From Couchioplanes caeruleus (GTDB lineage Bacteria; Actinomycetota; Actinomycetes; Mycobacteriales; Micromonosporaceae): a DNA stretch of 64,000 bases. The notes below the pieces were generated by a model. It saw only the letters and a program-made list of their open reading frames with translations, was not told the origin of the DNA and made no database searches. The stretch lies in assembly GCF_003751945.1 (NCBI RefSeq), contig NZ_RJKL01000001.1:3472001-3536000 (forward strand), read 5' to 3'. Below are positions 25,041-33,600 of this stretch, one piece after another. Position numbers and translations under genes: made by a program. Numbering within the stretch: the stretch's first letter is position 1; each line of letters opens with the position of its first letter.

Positions 25041-25505
25041 TCAGCTGCAGGTCTGGTGCCAGCTGTGTCGGGCGACGTTGTTGTTCACGAGGGCGCCTCG
25101 GCCGTTCGTGCCGCCCAGGTTGAATCGCGGACCGTTCTCTCCGCCGCGGGCCATCTCGAACCACGCCGTCCCGACGTGCAGGCAGGCGTAGGCCGACGTG
25201 CTGGTCGTGGTGTAGAAGAGCCGTACGGCGTGGCTGTAGCCGTTGTTGTGGATCGACGACGCCTTGTTGCGCATGTTGCGGCCGGTGGTTGCGCCGTGCA
25301 CTCCGCAGGTGGCCCAGTCGCCATCGTTGCCCTGCCACATGCAAACCTGGCCGCCACGGTTGTCTTGCTCCCAGGCGTACAGGTAGCCGTCGGGCGCGGC
25401 CATTGCCGGCGAGCTGGACACGGCGACCAGGGCGGTGGTGGCCACGGCTGCTGCGGCCAGGGTGCTGCCGAGCCGGGTCACGGCTTTCTTGGCGATGCCT
25501 TTCAT
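25041..25505 (-). CDS. Secreted peptidase-inhibitor-I36-like protein
   Basis: 154 residues. A signal peptide (MKGIAKKAVTRLG, alanine-rich core, AMA-AP cleavage near 36) is followed by a mature beta-rich domain with GYLYAWEQDNRGGQVCMW, MRNKASSIHNNGY and VRLFYTTTS. These are features of the gamma-crystallin-like inhibitor I36 family of actinomycetes. Four cysteines could make two disulfides. The usual function would be to inhibit extracellular metalloproteases, but the inhibitory loop is not proven here. A GAAGGGA ribosome site precedes the ATG. Confidence 0.75.
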   Translation of the reverse strand: MKGIAKKAVTRLGSTLAAAAVATTALVAVSSSPAMAAPDGYLYAWEQDNRGGQVCMWQGNDGDWATCGVHGATTGRNMRNKASSIHNNGYSHAVRLFYTTTSTSAYACLHVGTAWFEMARGGENGPRFNLGGTNGRGALVNNNVARHSWHQTCS

Positions 25506-25534
25506 ATTTTTCCCTTCGTTGGTGTGGTGCTGGG

Positions 25535-26485
25535 TCAGCCCGCGGCCACGATGGCCCGGGCCCCGGGTAGTGCTTGTTGTTGCAGCCGTTGTCCGGCTGC
25601 CACGTCCGCCCGGTACTGCGCACGGAGCCGGGCGGCGTGCTCCTGGTCCACCTGACGCGCCGTGGCCGCCAGGCCGGTCCGGTTCGCACAGGTCGCCTCC
25701 GCGACGGCCAGTGCGGTCTCCGCGGCTGGGGCGTCCGCCGGTCCGGACTGCTCCGGACCGACGTGGCGCACCAGCCGTGGGACGTTGTCGCGTGCCTGGG
25801 CCGGCGACGCGTACGGGTGACCCCGCTCACGCATACAGCGGCTCCACCGCTGCACCGCCTTGACGAAGCGGGGGTCGGCCGTCACCGCGCCCTGCCGCAG
25901 CGGGACGAGCGCGGTCATCACCGCGTCGGCGCGGACCCAGGCCGGCAGGTCGCCGTAGAGCTCCCGCTGAGCGGCCGCCCGACAACCCTTGCTGCTGGTC
26001 ACCGTGTTCGGGATGCCCGGGACATCGACCAGCAGGTCGCCGTTGCGGGCGTCTCCGTTGCGCGCCAGCAGTGCCTGGGCCCGCCGGGTCGCCGGCAGCG
26101 ACTCGAAGTAGCGCTCGTTGGGGTCCTTCTCCAGAGCGAGTTCGTTCAGGCGGTACAGCGTGCTTCCGTAGCCGTACTTCGCGGCCCAGCTGACGTCGTC
26201 CACGACGTAGGGAAAGTCCCGCATTTCCGGCACAGGCCTCCGAGGTACCAGGAAATAATCGAATCCCTGCCGTCGCATGCAGTCCCGGATCCGCATCTGT
26301 TCCGCCCGGTAGAGGACCTCCGTCTCCTCCTGGGTCGTGTCGCGGGTCAACGCGACCGTCTCTGGCGCCGGGATGGCGGCAGGCTTCGGTGGCGGCCCCC
26401 CGTCGGATCCGGTGCACGCCGACATCGCCAGCTGAAGCGACGCCGCGAGTACCGATACAGGCCACCAACTTTTCTGCCGACGCAT
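25535..26485 (-). CDS. Predicted lipoprotein of unknown function
   Basis: 316 residues. The start is set at the ATG giving MRRQKSWWPVSVLAASLQLAMSACTG, a lipoprotein signal with cysteine at residue 24. The mature part is mostly helical with four further cysteines, in RIRDCMRRQGFDYFL, SSKGCRAAAQ, RWSRCMRERGHPY and ATCANRTG. Similar Cys-containing C-M-R-x-x-G segments occur in many uncharacterised actinobacterial lipoproteins. It lies 29 bp upstream of the I36-like gene on the same strand, so the two may be co-transcribed and act together outside the cell (inference). Confidence 0.8.
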   Translation of the reverse strand: MRRQKSWWPVSVLAASLQLAMSACTGSDGGPPPKPAAIPAPETVALTRDTTQEETEVLYRAEQMRIRDCMRRQGFDYFLVPRRPVPEMRDFPYVVDDVSWAAKYGYGSTLYRLNELALEKDPNERYFESLPATRRAQALLARNGDARNGDLLVDVPGIPNTVTSSKGCRAAAQRELYGDLPAWVRADAVMTALVPLRQGAVTADPRFVKAVQRWSRCMRERGHPYASPAQARDNVPRLVRHVGPEQSGPADAPAAETALAVAEATCANRTGLAATARQVDQEHAARLRAQYRADVAAGQRLQQQALPGARAIVAAG

Positions 26486-26699
26486 CTGTGAAACACCCCT
26501 CCCCCCGCTGTCGCGGGCCGACCGCTCTGCCGGTACGCCGAGACAGTGCTGGTCGCCTCCACAGCGGGACAAGTGATCGCCGGGCGGCAGGGATGCTGGG
26601 ATGCGAAGAGGCCCCTGAGCTGGGAAGTCGCGCGAAACGTGGGACGCTCCGCGGGATGTCGCGCAGCCGGGGCGGCGACTGCGGCCGACTCGATCGGTG

Positions 26700-26987
26700 C
26701 ACGAAGTGGACACGGCGGCGATGCCCGGTCGCGATCGCGTCGCGCAGCCGTTCCTTGAGTTCCCAGGTGCGCCAGAGCCGGTGGCGGTGCCGGCGCAGCG
26801 CAGTCAGGATGCGCCGGTGCTGCGGGTCGAGACGTTCACGACCGGCGCGCATGACGAAGCGGGTGCGCCGCCACTCGCGGCGGCTCGGCGCCCCCGGTGC
26901 GACAGGGATCTTCGGGGCCTCGGCGCGGTAGACCGACTTGACGACCTCGTTCGTCCACTTGATGACCCCGAGCACGACGCGCGCCAC
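26700..26987 (-). pseudogene. ISL3-family transposase fragment
   Basis: About 95 codons read ARVVLGVIKWTNEVVKSVYRAEAP, SRREWRRTRFVMRAGRERLD and RRHRHRLWRTWELKERLRD, which match the central part of ISL3-type transposases (the F-H-x-x-K-W region and the W-E-L-K-E helix). Both ends are missing, and the frame then runs on into unrelated sequence. The first catalytic region is lost. Debris of an insertion between the lipoprotein and the serine hydrolase genes. Confidence 0.7.
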
Positions 26988-27060
26988 CGGTCATGCCGCG
27001 AGCAAACGACCAAACCAAGGGCGATCTTGAAGTTCAAGGACGGGCACTAAGGTCGACGCC

Positions 27061-27095
27061 AACGCCTGCGATGTCGACCGGTGCTGGCAGGCGTT
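27061..27095 (+). terminator. Hairpin with short T tract
   Basis: aacgcctgc (27061-27069) pairs with gcaggcgtt (27087-27095), followed by two further T. No annotated plus-strand gene feeds into it, so it may belong to the decayed element or act on minus-strand transcripts. Confidence 0.4.
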
Positions 27096-27204
27096 TTGCG
27101 CCGCTTCGATAGGTGGACTCATGCTGGCCACCGGCCAGGCGCACCAGCGACCGGCCCACCACAGGAAGGGCACCAAACCCCGCCGAACTGGTTAAACGTC
27201 AAGC

Positions 27205-28314
27205 TCACTGGCAGAGGGCCGTGTCGAGGACCTTGAAGACTCGTTCGTTCTGCTCGTCGGTGGTGGGCTGGGACGTCACCGCCACGGCCGCTGCGGGGCC
27301 GCCCTCGACGGCGGCGGCGCGGGTCTGGTAGCCGGGGATGGAACCGCCGTGGCCCCAGGCGACGCGGCCGCAGCTCAGCGGGAAGCTGATGACGCCGAGG
27401 CCGTAGCCGGCGCCGGCGACGGAGCCCTCGGCGGGAACCGTGCGGCGCATCTCGGCGAGCTGGGCCGTCGGCAGCAGCTTGCCGTCGAGCAGCGCGGCGA
27501 AGAACTTCCTCAGGTCGGACGGGGTGGCGACCATCTGCCCCGCGGCCCAGCCCCAGGACGGGTCGAGGTCCGTCACGTCGATCTGCTTGCCGGTGTCGTC
27601 GGGCGCGTAACCGTGCGGGTGGCGCTCGCGGATGACCTGCTCACCGACGGGCGGGAAGTAGGTGTGGCGCAGCTTGGCGCGGTGAATCACCCGGTTGGTG
27701 ATCTCCTCGGCGATCGGTCGGCCGGTCACTTTCTGGACCAGCAGGCCGAGCACCACATAGTTCGTGTTGCTGTACGCCCACTTGGCGCCCGGCGCGAACG
27801 CCGCCGGGTGGGCCAGCGCCAGGTCGAGCAGTTCGCGGGGCTCGTAATACCGGGTGAGCTGCGCCGAGTCGTCGGGGTCCAGGTATTCGGTGTAGTTGGG
27901 CAGGCCGCTGGTGTGCTGCAGAAGCTGCCGTACGGTGATGTGCCGCCCGTCGATGCCGTCGCCGCGCAGCAGGCGCGGCAGATAGGTCTCCACCGGCTCG
28001 TCGAGGCGGACCTTGTTCTCGGCCACGAGCTGGAGGATCACGACGGCGACGAACGTCTTGGTGTTGCTGCCGATGCGCACCTGGCCGTCGACCGGGACCG
28101 GCCGTCGGGTGCCCAGCTCGGCGACGCCGGCGGTGAGGTCACGGGCGCGTCCGTCGCGGCCCTTCACCGAGGCGAGCGCGCCGGGCCAGCCGTCCTCCGC
28201 GACGATCCGGCGCAGCTCGTGGCGCACGGGATCGCGAGTCGTCGCACCGGCGGGCGCGGCGGACACCAGGACGGCGAAGGCGGTGATGGAGGCCGCGGCG
28301 GCGTGTCGCAACAT
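27205..28314 (-). CDS. Secreted serine hydrolase (class C beta-lactamase / D-Ala-D-Ala carboxypeptidase family)
   Basis: 369 residues with a signal peptide (cleavage near PAGA-T). Catalytic motifs are present: S-x-x-K as SNTK in VRIGSNTKTFVAV (about residues 82-85), Y-x-N as YSN in WAYSNTNYVVLG, and H-x-G as HGG in GHGGSIPGYQ near the C-terminus. Family members cleave peptidoglycan stem peptides, beta-lactams or esters. Without closer data it is best called a beta-lactamase-fold serine hydrolase. It stands upstream of the ISL3 debris and downstream of nuoH on the same strand, with a 108-bp gap. Confidence 0.9.
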   Translation of the reverse strand: MLRHAAAASITAFAVLVSAAPAGATTRDPVRHELRRIVAEDGWPGALASVKGRDGRARDLTAGVAELGTRRPVPVDGQVRIGSNTKTFVAVVILQLVAENKVRLDEPVETYLPRLLRGDGIDGRHITVRQLLQHTSGLPNYTEYLDPDDSAQLTRYYEPRELLDLALAHPAAFAPGAKWAYSNTNYVVLGLLVQKVTGRPIAEEITNRVIHRAKLRHTYFPPVGEQVIRERHPHGYAPDDTGKQIDVTDLDPSWGWAAGQMVATPSDLRKFFAALLDGKLLPTAQLAEMRRTVPAEGSVAGAGYGLGVISFPLSCGRVAWGHGGSIPGYQTRAAAVEGGPAAAVAVTSQPTTDEQNERVFKVLDTALCQ

Positions 28315-28422
28315 CGTGGAGGCTCCTCGGGGATCGCGGAAGATCTGATCCTTGAAGCCTCGTCGGAGACGGCCGGCGAATCGATGGTGCTAGCCCGCCG
28401 TTCGTGGTGGGGATACCCCCAC

Positions 28423-29382
28423 CTACAGCGCCACCTTGACCGCGGCGGTGAGCACAAGCTGACCGAGGGCCACCGGCACGAGCACCAGCCAGCACAGGCG
28501 CTGGAGCTGGTCCTCGCGCAGCCGCGGATAGGTCACCCGGAGCCAGATGATCACGAAGGACACCGCGAAGACCTTGAGCAGCGTCCAGAGCCAGCCGAGC
28601 TGCTCGGCGGCCGGGCCGTGCCAGCCGCCGAGGAAGAGCACGGTGGTCAGGGCGGCGATGACCACGATGCCGACGTACTCGGCGAGCAGGAAGAAGGCGA
28701 AGCGCAGGCCGCTGTACTCGGTCATGTAGCCGAAGACCAGCTCGGAGTCGGCGATCGGCATGTCGAACGGCGGGCGCCGGATCTCGGCCAGGCCCGAGAC
28801 GAAGAAGACCAGGGCGGCCGGCGCCTGCCACAGCAGCCACCACGGCGACCACGCCTCGACGATGCCGGGCAGGCTCAGCGTGCCCGCGGCCATCGCGACG
28901 CTCGCGGCGGACAGCACCAGCGGAAGCTCGTAGCCGAGCAGTTGGGCGGCGCCGCGCAGGCCACCGAGCAGGCTGTACTTGTTGGCGGACGCCCACGCCG
29001 ACATGAGCACCGCCACGACGCCCACGCCCAGCACGGCCAGGACGAAGAACAGGCCCACGTCGAGGGCCTGGGCGACCAGGCCGCCGGGTCCGAGCGGGAT
29101 GGCCAGCAGGACGACGAGGTACGGGAAGAGCGCCACCAGCGGCGCCAACTGGAACACCCGGCGGTCGGCGTCCCGCGGGGTGATGTCCTCCTTCTGCACG
29201 AACTTGACGCCGTCGGCGACGAGTTGCGCCCAGCCGTGGAAGGCGCCGGCGTACATGGGACCGAGCCGGCCCTGCATGTGCGCCATCACCTTGTGCTCGG
29301 CCTGGCCGACGACGAGCGGCAGCACGAGGAAGGCGGCGACGACCGCGCCGACCCGTACGGTCAGGTCGAGCCAGAGCGGCAT
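28423..29382 (-). CDS. nuoH: NADH-quinone oxidoreductase subunit H
   Basis: 319 residues, eight membrane helices. It forms the quinone entry site and links the arm to the peripheral domain. Diagnostic segments are GRLGPMYAGAFHGWAQLVADGVKFVQKEDI and AEIRRPPFDMPIADSELVFGYMTEYSG (conserved charged loop). Length normal. The ATG shares one base with the nuoC stop (TGATG). Its usual downstream partner nuoI is 8 kb away behind unrelated genes. Confidence 0.95.
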   Translation of the reverse strand: MPLWLDLTVRVGAVVAAFLVLPLVVGQAEHKVMAHMQGRLGPMYAGAFHGWAQLVADGVKFVQKEDITPRDADRRVFQLAPLVALFPYLVVLLAIPLGPGGLVAQALDVGLFFVLAVLGVGVVAVLMSAWASANKYSLLGGLRGAAQLLGYELPLVLSAASVAMAAGTLSLPGIVEAWSPWWLLWQAPAALVFFVSGLAEIRRPPFDMPIADSELVFGYMTEYSGLRFAFFLLAEYVGIVVIAALTTVLFLGGWHGPAAEQLGWLWTLLKVFAVSFVIIWLRVTYPRLREDQLQRLCWLVLVPVALGQLVLTAAVKVAL

Positions 29383-30062
29383 CAGCTTTCTTCCTTCGCG
29401 GGACGGGCGCGGCGGGCCGGCGGCTCGGGCGGCGGGATCTTGCCCTTCATCGGGCCCCACTCGTTCGGGTCGGGCACGCCGGGCGGTCGCATCGGGGCCC
29501 GCTTGGCCGTCCCGGCCTCGGACTCCCCCGGCTCCTTCGCACCCGGCCAGACCTTCGCCACCCGTGAGGCGAGCAGGAACTCCTTGCGCAGCGGATGGCC
29601 TTCGAAGCCCGGCGGCAGCAGCAGCGGACGCAGCTCCGGGTGGCGCGCGAAGCCGATCCCGAACATCTCGTGGGTCTCCCGCTCGTGCCAGGCGGCGCCC
29701 GGGAAGAGGTCGACCACCGACTCCACCACCGGGTTGTCCCGGGGCACCCGGGTCCGGACCAGCAAGCCATGCTTGCGCCGGGTGGACCATAGATGCGCCA
29801 CCACGGTGAAGCCCTCGTCCAGCTCGTCCACCGCCGACAGCCAGTCGAAGAAGTCGCAGCCGAGCGCGGCGGGATCCCGCACCGCCTCGACGGCCAACCA
29901 CCACAGCGCGGCCGGCACGTCGACGACCGCCCGTTCGTGGCCCTGCCCGCCGCCGGACACGCCCGCGGTGAGCGCCGAGGGATCCGCGGACTTCTCGGTA
30001 GCGGCGGCTCTCAGCAGCGCGACGAGCCGCTCGCCGACCTCTTCGGGCGTCATGTCGCCCAT
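29382..30062 (-). CDS. nuoC: NADH-quinone oxidoreductase subunit C
   Basis: 226 residues, the 30-kDa subunit of the quinone-reducing module. The signature HERETHEMFGIGFARHPELRPLLLP followed by FEGHPLRKEF is intact. The C-terminal 45 residues are a proline-rich extension. The start may be the first ATG or the one 9 bases inside (MTPEEV). No nuoD follows, unlike in standard operons; the next gene is nuoH, overlapping by one base. Confidence 0.94.
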   Translation of the reverse strand: MGDMTPEEVGERLVALLRAAATEKSADPSALTAGVSGGGQGHERAVVDVPAALWWLAVEAVRDPAALGCDFFDWLSAVDELDEGFTVVAHLWSTRRKHGLLVRTRVPRDNPVVESVVDLFPGAAWHERETHEMFGIGFARHPELRPLLLPPGFEGHPLRKEFLLASRVAKVWPGAKEPGESEAGTAKRAPMRPPGVPDPNEWGPMKGKIPPPEPPARRARPAKEES

Positions 30063-30131
30063 CCTATGGTCCGGCGGGACCTAGGCTGGGAGGCGGCGCA
30101 ACCATCGGGCCGGCCCGCGCGTGTAGTCGCC

Positions 30132-30686
30132 GTGACATCACCAGCCGTCAGCCTCGGACCGGAGCCGCTCGCCGCCGTGACAGCAGACCCAGCGTCGTTC
30201 GACGAGCTGTACGCCGCCCACTACAGCGACCTGACAGTGCAGTTGTACGCGTATTTCGGCGACCGGCAGGAAGCGCAGGACGTGGTCCAGGAAGCCTTCT
30301 GCCGGGCCCTGGCCCGGTGGCGGACCGTCTCCCGCTACGACGACCCCGTCGGCTGGGTCCGCCGGGTGGCCTGGAACCTCGCCGTGAGCGGGTGGCGCCG
30401 CAGGAGGACCGCATTGAACTTCCTGCGCCGGCAACGGGCGGCCGAGGACCAGATCGACGGGCCCGGCCCGGAGCGGGTCGCCCTCGTCGCCGCCCTGGGC
30501 GCCCTGCCCGCGACCCAGCGGCGGGCGATGGTCCTGCACTACCTGGCCGACATGACGATCGCCGAGATCGCCGAGCGGGAGAACGTCGCCGAGGGCACGG
30601 TGAAGTCCTGGCTGCACCGCGCCCGGGCCGCCCTGGCGGCCCGACTGAACGCCGGCCCGACCACCGAGGAGGCGCGCAATGCCTGA
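30132..30686 (+). CDS. SigE-type ECF RNA polymerase sigma factor
   Basis: 184 residues from GTG 30132 (a second GTG at 30177 is possible; neither has a strong ribosome site). Region 2 reads YAYFGDRQEAQDVVQEAFCRALARW and YDDPVGWVRRVAWNLAVSGWRR. Region 4 reads LPATQRRAMVLHYLADMTIAEIAERENVAEGTVKSWLHRARAAL. The overlapping downstream gene encodes a one-span membrane protein that is probably its anti-sigma partner. The pair is divergent from nuoC, starting 70 bp away, so it could influence that promoter. Confidence 0.92.
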   Translation: MTSPAVSLGPEPLAAVTADPASFDELYAAHYSDLTVQLYAYFGDRQEAQDVVQEAFCRALARWRTVSRYDDPVGWVRRVAWNLAVSGWRRRRTALNFLRRQRAAEDQIDGPGPERVALVAALGALPATQRRAMVLHYLADMTIAEIAERENVAEGTVKSWLHRARAALAARLNAGPTTEEARNA

Positions 30687-31644
30687 CCAGTTCGACACAC
30701 TCTTCGCCGATATGCGCGCCGAGACGCTGCCGCAGGTGCGCCCGCCCGGCCCCGCCGCGGCGCGCGACACGGTCCGGCGGCGGCGCACCACGAGGACCGT
30801 CGTCGCGGCGTCCGCCGTGCTGGCCGTCGCGGGCACCCTGACCGCGGTCGGGCTGTCCACGCAGCGGGAGACACCCGCCGAGCGGCTCGACCGGCTCACC
30901 GCCGCCGCCCAGAAGTCGGTCGGCGACAAGGGGTCGGCGGAGGGCTTCGCCGTCATCGGAAGCGCGTCTCCGGAGAGCACGGAACGCTTCCCTGACCTCT
31001 CCCCCGGGCGCTACACGGTGGCTGTCGGCTGTGGCGGCTCCGGGACGCTCACCATGAGCGTGACGCTGACCGCTGCCGCCGGCTCCACCGACCTGGGCGG
31101 TCAGGTGGCATCCTGCGCCGCGGAGCCGACAGCGGCCAGGATGGAGGTCCAGCTTCCGGTCGACGGTGAGCTGACCGTCGCGCTTCACGCGGACCAGGCG
31201 GCCGGGGACGCGGTCTACGTGATGATGGTCGCCCGCAACGAGGAGGCGGACCAGGCCGTGCCCGTCGACCCGGAGTCGACGTGGAACGCCGACCGGGCGG
31301 CGCAGGTTCTTTCCTCCGGAGGGGGCCGGCCGGTGCGGATGACCACCGAGCGGCCCGGCCGACCGACGACCCAGCGGGTCGGGGCGGCCGGGGAGTACCG
31401 GCTCCGGATGGTCTGTGCGGGCCCGGGGAACATCACCGTGACCATGGCCGGACCGGTCGAGAACCCGCTGCGTCCCCACGAGGCGACGCTGCTGTCCCGG
31501 ACGGTCGCCTGCACCGACGTGGACCCGGAGCCCGTCATCGTGGGCGTGGGCCTGGAGAAGAACACCGAGGTCACGGTGACGGTCACGGCCGACGGGCAGG
31601 CCCACAACAAGGCCGGCTTCGCGTACGTGCTGGCCCCGGCCTGA
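30679..31644 (+). CDS. Single-span membrane protein, probable cognate anti-sigma factor
   Basis: 321 residues overlapping the sigma gene by 8 bp. A short cytoplasmic segment (1-40, MPDQFDTLFADMRAETLPQV) precedes one membrane helix (TVVAASAVLAVAGTLTAVGL, about 41-60) and a 260-residue outer part with two beta-rich modules. Each module has a cysteine pair (VAVGCGGSG...VASCAAE and RMVCAGPG...TVACTDV). The topology and gene order are those of sigma/anti-sigma pairs. A classical zinc anti-sigma motif is absent, so the role is inferred from context. Confidence 0.7.
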   Translation: MPDQFDTLFADMRAETLPQVRPPGPAAARDTVRRRRTTRTVVAASAVLAVAGTLTAVGLSTQRETPAERLDRLTAAAQKSVGDKGSAEGFAVIGSASPESTERFPDLSPGRYTVAVGCGGSGTLTMSVTLTAAAGSTDLGGQVASCAAEPTAARMEVQLPVDGELTVALHADQAAGDAVYVMMVARNEEADQAVPVDPESTWNADRAAQVLSSGGGRPVRMTTERPGRPTTQRVGAAGEYRLRMVCAGPGNITVTMAGPVENPLRPHEATLLSRTVACTDVDPEPVIVGVGLEKNTEVTVTVTADGQAHNKAGFAYVLAPA

Positions 31645-31648
31645 CGCC

Positions 31649-32953
31649 TCAGTCCAGACCGGGGAGGCGGCCGTTGCGGAACAGGTCGACGAAGTCCTGG
31701 TGGTCCTCGCGGGCCTGGTCGCCGTACCTGTGGGCGAACTCGACCAGCAGGCGTACGAAGCCGGCCTCGTCCTTGTCCACCGCGGCCACGATCGCCTCCT
31801 CGGTGGAGAAGTCGACGAGGTCGTGGCTCGACTCGTCGTCGGCCACGGAGTGCATGCGGGCGACCGCGCGGCCCAGGTCGGCCAGGACCCCGGTGAGCTG
31901 CTCGGGCTCGTTGACGTCGGACCAGTCGAGATCGTTCGCGTACGGGGAGACCTCGGCGACCAACTGGCCCACGCCGTCGAGCTCGGTGTAGCCAAGCCAC
32001 GGGTCGGCGTGCGCCTGCAGGGCGCGCTGCGACTCGGAGGTGCGGTGACCCTGGTGACGGAAGTAGCCGCGGACCCGCTCGTCGTCGATCCAGCGCGCCA
32101 CGGCCGGCACCTGCGCCTGCTTCATGTAGATGATGACGTCGTTCTCCAGGGCCTGGGTGTGCCCCTCGAGCAGCATGTTGTACGACGGCAGCCCGGCCGA
32201 CCCGATCCCGACGCCCTTACGCAGCTTGATGTCCTTGATGGTGGTGGAGACGCCGTGACCGTGCGACGGCAGCGTGCCCAGGTAGCGGTGGAAAGCCTCG
32301 GTCACCGCGGCCGCGGTCGCCTCGTCGACCTCGTAGACGCCGTCGCCGAGGGAGAACCGCCGCTCGAAGTCGTCGATCGTGGTCTGCCCGGCCAGCAGGC
32401 CGACCCGGGTGTTGAGGCGGGCCTCCTGGAGCACCCGGCGCAGCACCCCGGTGGCGTTGTCGAGGGTGATCGACCCGATCGCGTCGTCGCCGCCGTGGGC
32501 GATGGCGCGCAGCTCGGTCAGGTAGGCCCCGGCGAACGTGGTGACCAGCGCGGTGATCACGTCGTCCGAGAGCGCCTTGCTGTAGCCGATCAGGGCCACG
32601 CTGGCACAGAAGCGCTTGAGGTCCCAGAGGAACGGGCCGACGTACGCCTCGTCGAAGTCGTTGACGTTGAAGACGAGGTGGCCCGACGAGTTCATGTAGG
32701 TGCCGAAGTTCTCGGCGTGCAGGTCGCCGTGGATCCACACCCGGCTCGTCTGAGCGTCGAGGAAACGGTCGTCGGCGTAGCCGCCGGTCATGTCGGCGTA
32801 GAAGAGCGAGGCGCTGCCCCGGTAGAACGCGAATGGCGAGGACGCCATCTTGCGGAACTTGCGCCGGAAGGCCGACGGGTCGACCGCCATCGACTCGCCG
32901 AATTCCCTGGTCAGGACGTCGATGATGAAGTCGGAGCGCGGCTGATCACCCAT
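31649..32953 (-). CDS. DUF2252 family protein (phosphotransferase-like)
   Basis: 434 residues. Contains FYRGSASLFYADMTGG and the phosphotransferase-like loop VWIHGDLHAENFGTYMNSSG followed by NVNDFDEAYVGPFLWDLKRF. These correspond to the catalytic H-G-D and D-F-D elements of aminoglycoside-kinase-like folds. The family is widespread in actinobacteria and its substrate is unknown. It is convergent with the anti-sigma-like gene (4 bp gap) and lies just downstream of nuoB on the same strand. Confidence 0.92.
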   Translation of the reverse strand: MGDQPRSDFIIDVLTREFGESMAVDPSAFRRKFRKMASSPFAFYRGSASLFYADMTGGYADDRFLDAQTSRVWIHGDLHAENFGTYMNSSGHLVFNVNDFDEAYVGPFLWDLKRFCASVALIGYSKALSDDVITALVTTFAGAYLTELRAIAHGGDDAIGSITLDNATGVLRRVLQEARLNTRVGLLAGQTTIDDFERRFSLGDGVYEVDEATAAAVTEAFHRYLGTLPSHGHGVSTTIKDIKLRKGVGIGSAGLPSYNMLLEGHTQALENDVIIYMKQAQVPAVARWIDDERVRGYFRHQGHRTSESQRALQAHADPWLGYTELDGVGQLVAEVSPYANDLDWSDVNEPEQLTGVLADLGRAVARMHSVADDESSHDLVDFSTEEAIVAAVDKDEAGFVRLLVEFAHRYGDQAREDHQDFVDLFRNGRLPGLD

Positions 32954-32986
32954 GATGCGCAGCGTAGACCGGCGAGGCGAGACCTG

Positions 32987-33574
32987 TCAGGCAGGCGGGC
33001 GTACGACCGGGGCGGTCAGGGAGGCGGCGTCCCGCGCGGGCACGGCGGAATCCGGCGGACCGGGCACCAGGGCGTCGCCGGACCGCAGCGGATCGGGCCG
33101 GGAGACGCCGCCCGGGCCTGACTGCTCGGCGGCGATCTTCTCCTGCAGGCGCAGGATGCCGTGCAGCAGCGCCTCCGGCCGCGGCGGGCAGCCCGGCACG
33201 TAGACGTCGACCGGGATGAGCTGGTCGACACCCTTGGTCACCGAGTACGAGTCCCAGTACGGGCCGCCGCAGTTGGAGCACGAGCCGAACGAGATCACGT
33301 ACTTGGGCTCGGGCATCTGGTCGTAGAGCCGCTTGATCGCCGGGGCCATCTTGTCGGTGACCGTGCCCGAGACCACCATCAGGTCGGCCTGGCGCGGGCC
33401 GTGCGCGAACGGGATCACGCCCATCCGCATGAAGTCGTGCCGGCTCATGCTGGTCGCGATGAACTCGATGGCGCAGCACGCGAGGCCGAAGTTGAAGACC
33501 CACAACGAGTAGCGGCGCCCCCAGTTCAGCACGAACTTGATGGGCTCACCGAGCACTCCTGGCAGACCGGCCAC
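32987..33574 (-). CDS. nuoB: NADH-quinone oxidoreductase subunit B
   Basis: 195 residues from GTG 33574. It carries the terminal cluster N2 next to the quinone site. Ligands seen: the adjacent cysteines 33-34 in LACCAIEF, Cys99 in [10 protein letters not shown] and Cys129 in [10 protein letters not shown] 35-residue proline-rich C-terminal tail follows the core, somewhat longer than usual. No nuoA lies upstream and no nuoD downstream, so this gene is isolated from its usual neighbours by DUF2252 and the sigma pair. Confidence 0.94.
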   Translation of the reverse strand: MAGLPGVLGEPIKFVLNWGRRYSLWVFNFGLACCAIEFIATSMSRHDFMRMGVIPFAHGPRQADLMVVSGTVTDKMAPAIKRLYDQMPEPKYVISFGSCSNCGGPYWDSYSVTKGVDQLIPVDVYVPGCPPRPEALLHGILRLQEKIAAEQSGPGGVSRPDPLRSGDALVPGPPDSAVPARDAASLTAPVVRPPA

Positions 33575-33600
33575 GCCGCCCAACCTACCCCGCGGGTGGC

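Noticed and set aside
27349..30084. 911-codon plus-strand open frame over the serine hydrolase, nuoH and nuoC
   Set aside because: It runs antisense to three well-supported genes and has Arg/Gly/His-rich composition typical of shadow frames in high-GC DNA.
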